From: Microcystis aeruginosa Ma_MB_S_20031200_S102 | GTDB lineage: Bacteria; Cyanobacteriota; Cyanobacteriia; Cyanobacteriales; Microcystaceae | Direction: 5' to 3' | DNA: 46,465 nucleotides | Assembly (NCBI GenBank): GCA_007095845.1 | Contig: SFBI01000056.1 | Coordinates: forward strand, 1-46,465 | Part shown: positions 25,701 to 33,115 of the stretch, piece after piece | Layout of the letters: every line of letters starts with the position of its first letter | Position numbering within the stretch: the first letter of the stretch is position 1 | Program-made: the position numbers and the translations under genes | The notes under the pieces: generated by a model | The model's database searches: none | The model's input: only the letters and a program-made list of their open reading frames with translations | Told to the model about the DNA's origin: nothing

Positions 25701-27890
25701 AGCAAGCGCAAGTACCTGAGTTTGGGGGTGTTGCCGTTGGTACTGTTGTAACAGCAAGGACAGGGATTCATTGGCAAAGGCATACCAAGCATTACCAGGC
25801 ATTCCGGTAACGCCGATAATCGAACTAAAAGCGATAAAGAGCTTGGGTGGGTTAGAGGCTAAGGCCTGCAATAAGTTGTAAGCTCCCAAAAGTTTGGGTG
25901 AGACTTCTGTTTGAGCATCTTGGGGGCTAACTTGTTCGACGCGACGGGGTTGATTGAGTCCGGCTCCGTGAACTACCCCTGTAATCGGTCCTAATTCCTG
26001 GGTCACTTGGTTAACTAACTGCTCGACCTCGGTAGGATTGGCAATATTGCAGCGATAGTAAGCACCGGTGAGTCCTAGGTCCGCTAAGCGCTTGAGAGTT
26101 TGGGCAATTTCGCTGTTGCTGTCTCCGGTTTCTGGCGCTGGCGCTCGCCCCACCAAAGCCATTTTCACTCCCGTTTTTTGTCCTAAGGCCAGAGCGCATT
26201 CGGCGGTAATTCCCTTGGCTCCACCTGTCACCAGAATTACGTCTGAGGCTGACCAGGTGAGGGAACGGGGCGTATAATCAATCGGCTGCTGTAACCGGGC
26301 CTGGGGGATTAGTCTTACTTGCGTCGCATCATAGCCAACGGTTGTAATCGCCTCAGAGCCGGCTAGTTCCTCAATTACTAACTTACTGGCCTGAGTTGGT
26401 TCAATTTCTACCGCCAAATCTATTACCCGGACTCGTGTTTCTTGGCGCTCTAGATGAACACTGCGGGCAAAGGCCGCGGCTGAAGCGACTTCGGGATGGT
26501 ATTCTCCCTCACCAGTGCCAAAACGTCCCCCACCAAATTGAATATAAGCTAAAGTTGCCGAGGGATTGGTGTGGCTAATGGTAGCAACGCTGCTGAGGCG
26601 AGTTACCATGGCGGCGAGGGGTAATTCCGATGGCAAGGGGGAAATATCGGGTAAAATCCCTAGATAGTGGGAGAATGAACCGATACTGGCGGGTTCTGCC
26701 GCTGCAATTTCGGCGTAGGTCTTTTGTTGGACTTGAGCACCCAATTGCTCTAATTGCTTGGTAAGAGTTTGAGCAATCGATGTGCCAGCATTAGATAGAT
26801 TCCCCAGGTCTAAAACATCAGAGACAATTAAGACTTGAGCTTGTGACCAATCAGTGGCAATTGTTGATGGAGTCAGAGGTTGAGGGACATATTCAATGGC
26901 GTAGTTACGAACCCAGTTGACGAACGGGGGAGAATTGTTTTGGCTTGCTTGCGGGATTGGTGTTTTCTCTGAAGTAGCAGTTTTGACAGAGAGTTGGTTT
27001 GATACCTTCTCCAGTGCCGCAATGACATCCGCCAAAGTTCCATTCGCTAAAGCTGAGGGATCCAGTTTTCCAGTTGCTCCCACTTGTTTGACTGCTGTAG
27101 CAATTAGCTCGGCTGCTTTAATAGAGTCAAGGTTTAAATCATCAAGAAGACGAAGATCGAGGCTGAGGGTATCTTTAGGAAACCCAGTCATTTCTTCGAC
27201 TAATTCCAGTAATTTTTGGGTAACATCAAGGGAATCTGAAGGCGGGGAAGCCACAGGCGCAATTTCTGTTTGCTGAGGAATCTCAGTCGGCATTCCCACC
27301 GCAACAATGGCATCAATAGCCTGTTTCACTTCTTGTAAAGTAGCATTAGCTAAAGCAGAAGGATCAATTTTTCCGCTCACACCAAAGGTTTTGGCGGCTG
27401 TCGCTACTAACTCGCCAGCTTTGATGGAATCTAAATTCAAATCATCTAGCAGTTTGGCATCAAGATTGATGCTGGCTACTGGATAGCCAGTTTTTTCTGC
27501 AACTAACTCAATTAAACGTTTTTCAACAGTTAAATTGGTTTGGATTACTGTTGTTTCTGGGATTCGCTTGCTATGACCATTGCTATGACCATTGCTATTA
27601 ACAGTGCTATGACCATTACTATTAACAGTGCTATGACCATTACTATTAACAGTGCTATGACTATTACTATTAACAGTGCTATGACTATTGTTATTAACAG
27701 GTTTATTTACCTGATCAGTGCTTTGAAAAGGAATCAGATTATTTGCTGGACTTTTAAGCAAAATATAAGACTGAAGATCTGCTTTGATAACTTGGGACAA
27801 AAACTGGCTTCGATTAGAGAAGTAATGGGAGAGAAGTTTGACAATCTCTTGATTGCCAATGGCTTGTTTGGAGTCAGAAGAATAAGTCAT
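22797..27890 (-). CDS. PksE-type synthase subunit: ACP-ACP-KR-DH-PPTase-thioesterase-thioesterase
   Basis: The 1697-residue protein completes the iterative polyketide synthase begun by the upstream KS-AT gene. In order it has: a helical segment (13-43); an Asn/Ser/His repeat (65-107); two acyl carrier domains with phosphopantetheine serines in LNLDSIKA at 155 and 256; a ketoreductase near 548-790 (VTGGAKGIT, AFSSIIGVTG, WYAFANESL); a hotdog dehydratase near 800-1080 (His834 in VKDHLWRGSYLFP, second active region GDPYFRDVLLQS); and a phosphopantetheinyl transferase near 1110-1315 (GCDIEA, WSATEAVRKA). Two 4HBT-type thioesterases follow near 1360-1505 (HVYFAQYFRWIGKIRE) and 1545-1685 (SNLVGNVYYGNYFIWQGR). 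KR-DH-PPTase after ACP is the enediyne PksE order; the second thioesterase carries the E10-type signature. The gene starts eight bases after the KS-AT stop, with AGAGGA overlapping. Confidence 0.9.
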   Translation of the reverse strand: MTYSSDSKQAIGNQEIVKLLSHYFSNRSQFLSQVIKADLQSYILLKSPANNLIPFQSTDQVNKPVNNNSHSTVNSNSHSTVNSNGHSTVNSNGHSTVNSNGHSNGHSKRIPETTVIQTNLTVEKRLIELVAEKTGYPVASINLDAKLLDDLNLDSIKAGELVATAAKTFGVSGKIDPSALANATLQEVKQAIDAIVAVGMPTEIPQQTEIAPVASPPSDSLDVTQKLLELVEEMTGFPKDTLSLDLRLLDDLNLDSIKAAELIATAVKQVGATGKLDPSALANGTLADVIAALEKVSNQLSVKTATSEKTPIPQASQNNSPPFVNWVRNYAIEYVPQPLTPSTIATDWSQAQVLIVSDVLDLGNLSNAGTSIAQTLTKQLEQLGAQVQQKTYAEIAAAEPASIGSFSHYLGILPDISPLPSELPLAAMVTRLSSVATISHTNPSATLAYIQFGGGRFGTGEGEYHPEVASAAAFARSVHLERQETRVRVIDLAVEIEPTQASKLVIEELAGSEAITTVGYDATQVRLIPQARLQQPIDYTPRSLTWSASDVILVTGGAKGITAECALALGQKTGVKMALVGRAPAPETGDSNSEIAQTLKRLADLGLTGAYYRCNIANPTEVEQLVNQVTQELGPITGVVHGAGLNQPRRVEQVSPQDAQTEVSPKLLGAYNLLQALASNPPKLFIAFSSIIGVTGMPGNAWYAFANESLSLLLQQYQRQHPQTQVLALAYSVWDEIGMGARLGSVKHLERMGIKAIAPSEGVSRFLKLFQNAPNTSQVVITARLGGLDTWLPTPLPSPAGLRFIENVQYVEPQVALTVRTHLSLGKDLYVKDHLWRGSYLFPTVFGLCAMAQAVAYLTGTSTPPIVRLEDISLRRPIVVNPETGVEIQIEAEIAEATSNGERRVKVGIYTEQTGFSLAHFSANLILGELTSASQEKPELGQPLPIAPKTDLYGDLLFQGERFQRLGEIYTLSEKQSVFRSHAQLSGEDLSNQSFSQGLNHSLILGDPYFRDVLLQSVQLTIPQDICLPVEIAKIERFKPASSDQGRRLVTVNLLAREEREYISEVIATDEQGNLIERLSGYRLRILEEHPENPTAAELGNPETRDRQHLRQVLQTTCQGFEIPPPTVALGYAPNLQGKSLEQRRQQEKPIVERALKTKLGLKPEQKLVFELESLPSGKPQLSGTQVSGLNVSLSHCDRYCLCTVAETPQGCDIEAITPRSTEDWVALLSDRRSQLMEQLVRQGDNQERAGMRIWSATEAVRKALNGSDPQFSLVAKQGDGVLLSTSTPEGESQVLTVPVKLTRPPERMVAIVVSHTPGSVPTEANFQSPQATEAAIIPATPGKIDSHSSRYTHDGPQGQLVYEQRYQVSFKDSGSISRHVYFAQYFRWIGKIRELPMESIAQQMLADFLTGDWGMVTNSVSLRVVGEATSYDVIQARAWVGNIVGSSFETYIEFCKVLPDNSLERLAIAEVKATWVRLVSYGVPAPMPFPPYLQDYLARFAADKPASLDLKHPETLPLAPLPAGLASLKPGAVIDDIPQQESRYGRLLRSEVFQTTLEESNLVGNVYYGNYFIWQGRILDLFLYSVAPEYLRISNPCGEMVCLYTRMDYLREAMPFDRVRTLLYVRSVSECGASFNFEFFREQPDGTLEKLHVGQQDVAWVERQEDGTAVAAPWPEAVKQSLVARATTREAALLMV
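27570..27698 (-). repeat. In-frame 24-base minisatellite in the ACP subunit linker
   Basis: About five near-identical 24-base units encode NSNGHSTV, followed by shorter NGHS units, in the linker between the N-terminal helix and the first acyl carrier domain. The repeat is in frame, so copy-number change would alter linker length without breaking the protein. Confidence 0.85.
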
Positions 27891-27898
27891 AATGTCCT

Positions 27899-30800
27899 CT
27901 AGGGATTGTGAGTGTTTACAAAGGGTAAGCTTTGGATATCGGCACTGATTAACTCAGAGAGAAAAGAACCACGTTCCAGCAGGTAATTTGCCAAGACTGT
28001 CGTTAGTTCATCATCTGCAACAAAACTTTCTGGTTGGGAAAAATTCGAGGAATGAGCGAGAGCCAGATTGGGTGATGACTGTTGTATTTCTCCCCAAGAA
28101 AAGGAGGAACTCGACTCAATTTCTTCAAGAGATACCGGAAAAGATCGTTCGCAGGGATTATCAACAAATAGACGTTCAGCAGCAGGAACAAAAGGACGAA
28201 CCAGTCGTTGTTCATACAACGCTTGCCAGTTGACTTCACCTCCTTGCACAAAGTAAGCGGCTAAAAAAGTATGCAAATCGCGAGCGATACCCGGTTTTGA
28301 CTCTAGGGGAAAACAGAGGGGAGAGGTCACTATTGCTCCCACTAAACCAGAAAGCACTTTTCCCGTTCCAACTTCAACTATCAAGTCACATTTATTCTTC
28401 AGATTTTCGACAAGAGAAACAAAATTTACCTGAGCAACAATCTGATCAGCAAAGTGTTCTTTTAAGTTGAGTCCTGAATTAATTATCTGCCCGTTAACGC
28501 TGGTGAATAGAGGCAGAGAAACCTGTGCTAAAATCTCAGGAATGGGAGCTTCTTGTCGCAAATATTCAGCCGCTGTCGCCACCATCTGGGAGTGAAAGGC
28601 GTTCGCTACCGGAAGTTGGCGGACTTGAATTTCTTGAGCTAATGCCAGGTCACAAACAGCAGCAACACTGGTTTTTTCTCCAGAAATAACTGTCTGTTGA
28701 GGACTATTGATATTAGCAACTGTTACATACCCAGAAATCCCTTGTAAGAGCTTTTGCGCGGTGGCATCCGAGCAAGCTAAACTGGCCATTGTCCCGATAG
28801 AATCGCCCTTAACTGTCATTGCTTTTCCCCGCATTGCGGCAAAGCAAAGGAGGGTTTTTTCGTCATAAGCACCAGCTGCTTCAAAAGCAGTCAATTCGCC
28901 CAAACTATGACCCCCTAGTGCCACTGGTTCCAGTCCAAGTCGCTTCAGGTAATGCTTCCAGAGTAGTGAAGTCAAGCAGATTGCTTGGGGTGCCACATCG
29001 GTGAGAGCCTTAAACCATTGTTCTACTTGTTGTTGGTTAACAGCGCGGTCAAGAGGACGGTAAATTAATGGACTAATCGGTTCAAAACCAGATTCAATCA
29101 GCCATAAATCGGCCTGTTGCACTAACTCTCTTGCCCAAGCATATCGCTCCACTAAAGTTCGGGCCATGTTCAGCTTTTGTGAACCTTGTCCTGGAAAGAG
29201 AAAAGCTACTCGAGAACGCTGCACTTGATGGGCAAGCCAGATGTCTTTTCGCTGGGATATATATGTTTCTCCCGCGGCTGGGGGTTGAGAGTGAAGAATG
29301 TTGATTAAATGCTCCAAGCGCTCCAGTAATTCTCTGGGGTTTTCTGCCACAATGGCGGCGCGAATTGGAGTCTGAGTGGCTAATTTTTGAGCATTCTGCG
29401 CTGCTAAATCCACCATGTCTGCTAAACTCATCCCTTTGGCTTGTTCTGAGAAAATTTGCAGAGATTCCAGCAGTTGGGCAAGAGAATTAGCCCCGAAGAC
29501 AAAGATTTCGCTATCTTGGTTGGAGACTAAAAGCGAACGCTGGTCTAAACTGGGTTTTAACCGGGGGGAAGCTGCATCACCAGATATTAGGGTTACATGG
29601 CTGTTAATGCCGCCAAATCCCATCGCCGATACACCAGCTTTGAGAATTGTTGTTGGTTGATGAATTTCCCCTTGTAAGATGGGATAGAGAGGGAGTGCAT
29701 GAGTTTCAAAGATGGAATTAGGCTCTTGACAACCGACAGTAGGAGGAACTATCCGTTGATTAACTGCCATTACAGCTTTAATCAAGCCTCCGATTCCAGC
29801 AGCCGCTTTAGTATGGCCAACTAGGGACTTAAAAGAAGTGACTCCGCAGGAGCGAGGAGCGATTTCTCCCTCTGCTGCCATTGCCAGGGCAATTCCTTCT
29901 AGTTCAGCGCAATCGCCAACGGGAGTTCCTGTTCCATGTCCCTCAATAAAATGCAAAGTATGAGGGCTATAGCCAGCTTTTTGGTAGGCGCGAAGCAAGG
30001 CTTTTGACTGACCAAATTTGGAAGGAGCAGTAATCCCTCCTTTGCCATCAGAAGAAATTCCCCATCCTTTGAGGATGGCGTAAACAAAATCCCCCGCTTT
30101 TCTGGCATCTTCTAATCGTTTGAGGACAACAAAACCACATCCTTCTCCAGGAACAAAACCACTGGCTCGGCGATCATACACTTTCATATCCTGAGCCGTC
30201 AGTGCGCCGGTTTTGGCGAAACCAATTAATTCAAAGGTATCGAGACTGATATCAATGCCACCAGCTAAGGCCATGTCTAAATCGCCATTACTTAAAGCGT
30301 TGGCGGCAGTGACAACGGCGATTAGGGAGGAGGAACAAGCGCCATCGACGGTATAACCACCACCGTCAAAATTAAAAAAGTTACAGATTCGTCCGGCTAT
30401 GGTGTTGGACAGTCCTCCAGCCAGGCTATCTTCGGTAATGGGTGGGAAAACGGATTTATAGAATTTCTCCATTGTTTCGAGAAGTTCTTCCAAAATTGTT
30501 CCAGACAGTCCTTTGACTTCGGCAGCGGCTCGCAAGGCTCTTCGTACGTAGGGCCAACGTAACCGCATCACATTCGAGCGAGTATGTTCTCCAGTTAAGG
30601 AATTGCCGAGAATGACCCCGGTTTTCTGGGTGGGAATGGTATCTCGACGATACCCAGCATCTTCGATCGCTTTGTCGGCTACTTCTAAGGCTAACCAATG
30701 CACGATGTCGGTTCCATCGACCGTTTTTTTGGGAACTCGACGATTAATCCAGTCGAATTGAAAGCCATCAATGAAGGCCCCGCGTGTTCCGTAGGTTTTA

Positions 30801-30991
30801 TCGGGAGTGGCGGGATCGGGATCATAATATTCCGAGAGTGGTAAACGTTGATCGGGAAACTGGCGAAATTGACAACGACGCGCCAAAATATTCTCCCAAA
30901 GTTCGCTTAATTGTTTGGCACCAGGGTAATGGCAACCCATTCCGACAACGGCTATAGGATGGGCGATTTTATCGCTTTGAGTTTTCGTCAT
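27899..30991 (-). CDS. PksE-type synthase subunit: ketosynthase-acyltransferase
   Basis: The 1030-residue protein opens an iterative type I polyketide synthase. The ketosynthase covers about 10-470 with Cys219 (VDGACSSSL), His352 (EGHGTGTP) and His393 (VGHTKAAAG). Its middle closely follows enediyne PksE ketosynthases (TDIVHWLALEVADKAIEDAG; LGNSLTGEHTRSNVMRLRWP). The acyltransferase covers about 590-890 (FLFPGQGSQ, Ser696 in GHSLGE, AFHS at 798-801). The AFHS/GHSLGE pair fits malonyl-CoA. After a low-complexity linker the protein ends in a helix (995-1022) that resembles the N-terminus of the next protein. PksE enzymes are normally one chain; here the chain is cut between AT and ACP. The ATG at 30991 has AAGGA six bases upstream. 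It is the first gene of the operon. Confidence 0.92.
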   Translation of the reverse strand: MTKTQSDKIAHPIAVVGMGCHYPGAKQLSELWENILARRCQFRQFPDQRLPLSEYYDPDPATPDKTYGTRGAFIDGFQFDWINRRVPKKTVDGTDIVHWLALEVADKAIEDAGYRRDTIPTQKTGVILGNSLTGEHTRSNVMRLRWPYVRRALRAAAEVKGLSGTILEELLETMEKFYKSVFPPITEDSLAGGLSNTIAGRICNFFNFDGGGYTVDGACSSSLIAVVTAANALSNGDLDMALAGGIDISLDTFELIGFAKTGALTAQDMKVYDRRASGFVPGEGCGFVVLKRLEDARKAGDFVYAILKGWGISSDGKGGITAPSKFGQSKALLRAYQKAGYSPHTLHFIEGHGTGTPVGDCAELEGIALAMAAEGEIAPRSCGVTSFKSLVGHTKAAAGIGGLIKAVMAVNQRIVPPTVGCQEPNSIFETHALPLYPILQGEIHQPTTILKAGVSAMGFGGINSHVTLISGDAASPRLKPSLDQRSLLVSNQDSEIFVFGANSLAQLLESLQIFSEQAKGMSLADMVDLAAQNAQKLATQTPIRAAIVAENPRELLERLEHLINILHSQPPAAGETYISQRKDIWLAHQVQRSRVAFLFPGQGSQKLNMARTLVERYAWARELVQQADLWLIESGFEPISPLIYRPLDRAVNQQQVEQWFKALTDVAPQAICLTSLLWKHYLKRLGLEPVALGGHSLGELTAFEAAGAYDEKTLLCFAAMRGKAMTVKGDSIGTMASLACSDATAQKLLQGISGYVTVANINSPQQTVISGEKTSVAAVCDLALAQEIQVRQLPVANAFHSQMVATAAEYLRQEAPIPEILAQVSLPLFTSVNGQIINSGLNLKEHFADQIVAQVNFVSLVENLKNKCDLIVEVGTGKVLSGLVGAIVTSPLCFPLESKPGIARDLHTFLAAYFVQGGEVNWQALYEQRLVRPFVPAAERLFVDNPCERSFPVSLEEIESSSSFSWGEIQQSSPNLALAHSSNFSQPESFVADDELTTVLANYLLERGSFLSELISADIQSLPFVNTHNP

Positions 30992-31073
30992 TTTTTTCCT
31001 TGTTTTGAGGAGAACAATTGTGTTTGATAACTATCTGGTTATCCTAGGAGCGAGGGAATCTAGCTAGGTCTTT

Positions 31074-31091
31074 TTTCGGTATTTCCCGAAA
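31074..31091 (-). promoter_or_regulatory. Small hairpin in the leader of the synthase operon
   Basis: TTTCGG and CCGAAA form a six-base-pair stem about 85 bases upstream of the KS-AT start. The stretch between it and 31290 is AT-rich and shows no gene and no unambiguous -35/-10 pair; the operon promoter is presumably here. Confidence 0.3.
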
Positions 31092-31290
31092 GCTTATGAT
31101 TTATTGTCGTTTAACAATTACAACTATCTCATTTGCGCTTAAAATAACCTTGATAAAATCACGGTATATAAGCCAAGGTATTCAATTATTCAAAGGATTT
31201 TCCAGAGAAATGTTAAAGGGGAAACTTTAGCATTTACTCTATAGTTGTAACTTGTCACAAGTATATGGGTAAGTTTCAGCAGTGACAATC

Positions 31291-31368
31291 GAAGTTTAGG
31301 ATGTTAAGGGAGAAGATAAGCGGCTCTTCTGGAAGTTTAGGATGTTAAGGGAGAAGATAAGCGGCTCT
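31291..31368. repeat. Tandem duplication upstream of the synthase operon
   Basis: GAAGTTTAGGATGTTAAGGG and the following 17 bases occur at 31291-31327 and again at 31332-31368, a 41-base period with identical 37-base units. The second unit runs into the left end of a MITE-like element. Confidence 0.85.
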
Positions 31369-31503
31369 CTTAGATTTGGTGGGTAAAATGTATTCTAAGA
31401 TACATTACTCCTAGCGAGTGAGTGGAACGAACCACAAAGACACAAAGGACACAAAGATCGATCCTATGTAAGTTAAACTGATCACACAGAAACCAGAAGA
31501 GCC
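31363..31503. mobile_element. MITE-like element family A, copy 2
   Basis: This 141-base element has GGCTCT/AGAGCC ends, the internal AATGTATTCTAAGATACATT palindrome and the CACAAAG tract of the family. It is flanked on both sides by GATAAGC (31356-31362 and 31504-31510), a 7-base target-site duplication. It has no coding capacity. Confidence 0.85.
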
Positions 31504-31592
31504 GATAAGCAGCTCTTCTCAACTTTGTGTGATCATCAGTGCTGATCATTCGTAGGAGTCTTGGCGACGGCAAGGATTTCAAGAGTTGAAGA

Positions 31593-31713
31593 GGGAGCAT
31601 CTCATTTATGCAAGTGAGTAATTATACTTGTCCCTAAAACTGGTTTCTAGCAAGGCTTTCAAAATAGCTTGACATAAAACCTGATTTAGGGGTTACAAAG
31701 GTGAGATGCTCCC
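31593..31713. mobile_element. MITE-like element family B
   Basis: This 121-base element has perfect 12-base terminal inverted repeats GGGAGCATCTCA / TGAGATGCTCCC. It is flanked by an exact 8-base target-site duplication GTTGAAGA (31585-31592 and 31714-31721). It contains no ORF. It lies only 90 bases from family A copy 2, so this gap has taken two insertions. Confidence 0.88.
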
Positions 31714-31786
31714 GTTGAAGAGTTGAAGAGTTCTCAAGGGGGAAGTTCTGGTTTTTTCCTAATTTGTCAAGACCTCGGTAGTTACG

Positions 31787-32893
31787 TTACTTTTTACTTT
31801 TATAAAAGGGTTTTTTAACGACGGTAGCGGGGTAGGAGCTGCCGCGGATTTCCACTTCGATCGCCTGTCCGATCGAGGCGAAAGGTGTGGGAAGATAGGC
31901 TAAAGCGATCGCTGTGTTTAAAGTTGGTGATAAAGTGCCACTGGTGACTTTACCCACCACTTCCCCGGCGAATATTACCGGATAATCGTGACGAGCGATA
32001 TGTTTGCCGGACATCTGCAATCCCACCAAGAGCCGATTGACACCATTAAGTTTTTGGTCTTCAAGGACATTGCGACCGATAAAATCGCCTTTTTCTGGCA
32101 GATGAACCAACCAATTTAAGCCAGCCTCTAGGGGAGTCGTGCTATCGTCGATATCCTGTCCATAAAGGGCTAAAGCTGCCTCTAAACGCAGGGTATCCCG
32201 GGACCCTAAACCGCAGGGAGTCACCCCTAAATTTAAAAATTCTGTCCAAAGTTGCTGCCCGATTTCAGGAGCGGCCATAATTTCAAAACCATCTTCTCCC
32301 GTGTAACCAGTCCTAGCGATAAAAACTTTTTCCCCGAAAAGCTGGCTTTCCCAGTGATTAAATAGGCCAAAATCGCTTAATTTTTCCCCAATCAAGGGCT
32401 GTAAAATTGTGGCTGCTTTGGGTCCTTGCAGGGCAATTAAGACCCTTTCTCGCGATAAATCTTCTAATTTGACCCCCGATCCCTCTAAATTGCCTAAAAT
32501 CCATTCTCGATCTTTATCGGTGGTTGAGGCATTAACAATTAATACGCCTTGGCTTTCGCTTTGGTAGTAAAAGATAATATCATCGATTATGCCACCGTCC
32601 GGGTTAAGTAAAACGCTATACTGTGCCTTTCCTGCCCTTAAACGGGCTAAATTAGAGGGAACTAGGGTTTGGAGAGATTGAACCAGATTATCTCCAGTTA
32701 AGATAAATTTGCCCATGTGGGAAATGTCAAACATCCCGACACCTTTGCGGACAGCATTATGTTCGATTTTTAGGCCGCTAAACTGTATCGGCATCTCCCA
32801 ACCCGCAAAAGGGGTAAATTTGCTGGTTTGTTGGGCAATTAAGTTGTATAAGGGGGTACGAATAGCGGGGGAAGTTGCTTCTTGGTTAGCCAC
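31787..32893 (-). CDS. gcvT: Aminomethyltransferase (glycine cleavage T protein)
   Basis: GcvT takes the aminomethyl group from lipoylated H protein and passes it to tetrahydrofolate, releasing ammonia; this is part of photorespiratory glycine breakdown in cyanobacteria. The 368-residue protein shows TPLYNLIAQQTSKFTPFAGWEMP, GMFDISHMGKF, the RTGYTGEDGFEIM folate-binding segment, the GLGSRDTLRLEAALALYGQDI region and the C-terminal barrel (VGKVTSGTLSPTLNTAIALAY). It starts with GTG at 32893; no ATG in the first 30 codons fits the family better. The other gcv genes are not adjacent. Confidence 0.96.
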   Translation of the reverse strand: MANQEATSPAIRTPLYNLIAQQTSKFTPFAGWEMPIQFSGLKIEHNAVRKGVGMFDISHMGKFILTGDNLVQSLQTLVPSNLARLRAGKAQYSVLLNPDGGIIDDIIFYYQSESQGVLIVNASTTDKDREWILGNLEGSGVKLEDLSRERVLIALQGPKAATILQPLIGEKLSDFGLFNHWESQLFGEKVFIARTGYTGEDGFEIMAAPEIGQQLWTEFLNLGVTPCGLGSRDTLRLEAALALYGQDIDDSTTPLEAGLNWLVHLPEKGDFIGRNVLEDQKLNGVNRLLVGLQMSGKHIARHDYPVIFAGEVVGKVTSGTLSPTLNTAIALAYLPTPFASIGQAIEVEIRGSSYPATVVKKPFYKSKK

Positions 32894-32935
32894 GGTGTTC
32901 TCGATCGAATGGTTTTCTGCCTAGAGTAGCATAGC

Positions 32936-33115
32936 AGTTATCAGTGACCAGTTATCAGTGACCAGTTATCAGTGACCAGTTATCAGTTATCAGTGACCAG
33001 TTATCAGTAAACAGTGATCGATCACTATCCACTATCCACTATCCACTGATTACTGATAACTGAAAAAGTTCCCCACTCCCCAATTCATAATTCATAATTT
33101 ATAATTCATAATTCC
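32936..33115. repeat. Short tandem repeats (AGTTATCAGTGACC and relatives)
   Basis: There are several 14-17-base direct copies of CAGTTATCAGTGACC, then ACTATCC triplets, then GATAACTGA, then an ATAATTCATAATTTATAATTC stretch that also occurs near 3040-3072. This type of low-complexity intergenic repeat is common in bloom-forming cyanobacteria. Confidence 0.75.

Noticed and set aside
27570-27698. Possible CRISPR array (regular 24-base repeats)
   Set aside because: The units are contiguous, without unique spacers, and are translated in frame within the synthase.
27540-27902. 120-codon plus-strand frame opposite the PKS minisatellite (MTITINSA repeats)
   Set aside because: It is the antisense reading of the in-frame repeat in the synthase gene; repeats open frames on both strands.
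22797-30991. Assignment as a heterocyst glycolipid or PUFA synthase
   Set aside because: The KR-DH-PPTase order and the TDxxHWLAL...LTGE....LRLRWP ketosynthase stretch fit enediyne PksE better; no enoyl reductase domain is seen. PUFA-type relationship remains only in the tandem ACPs.
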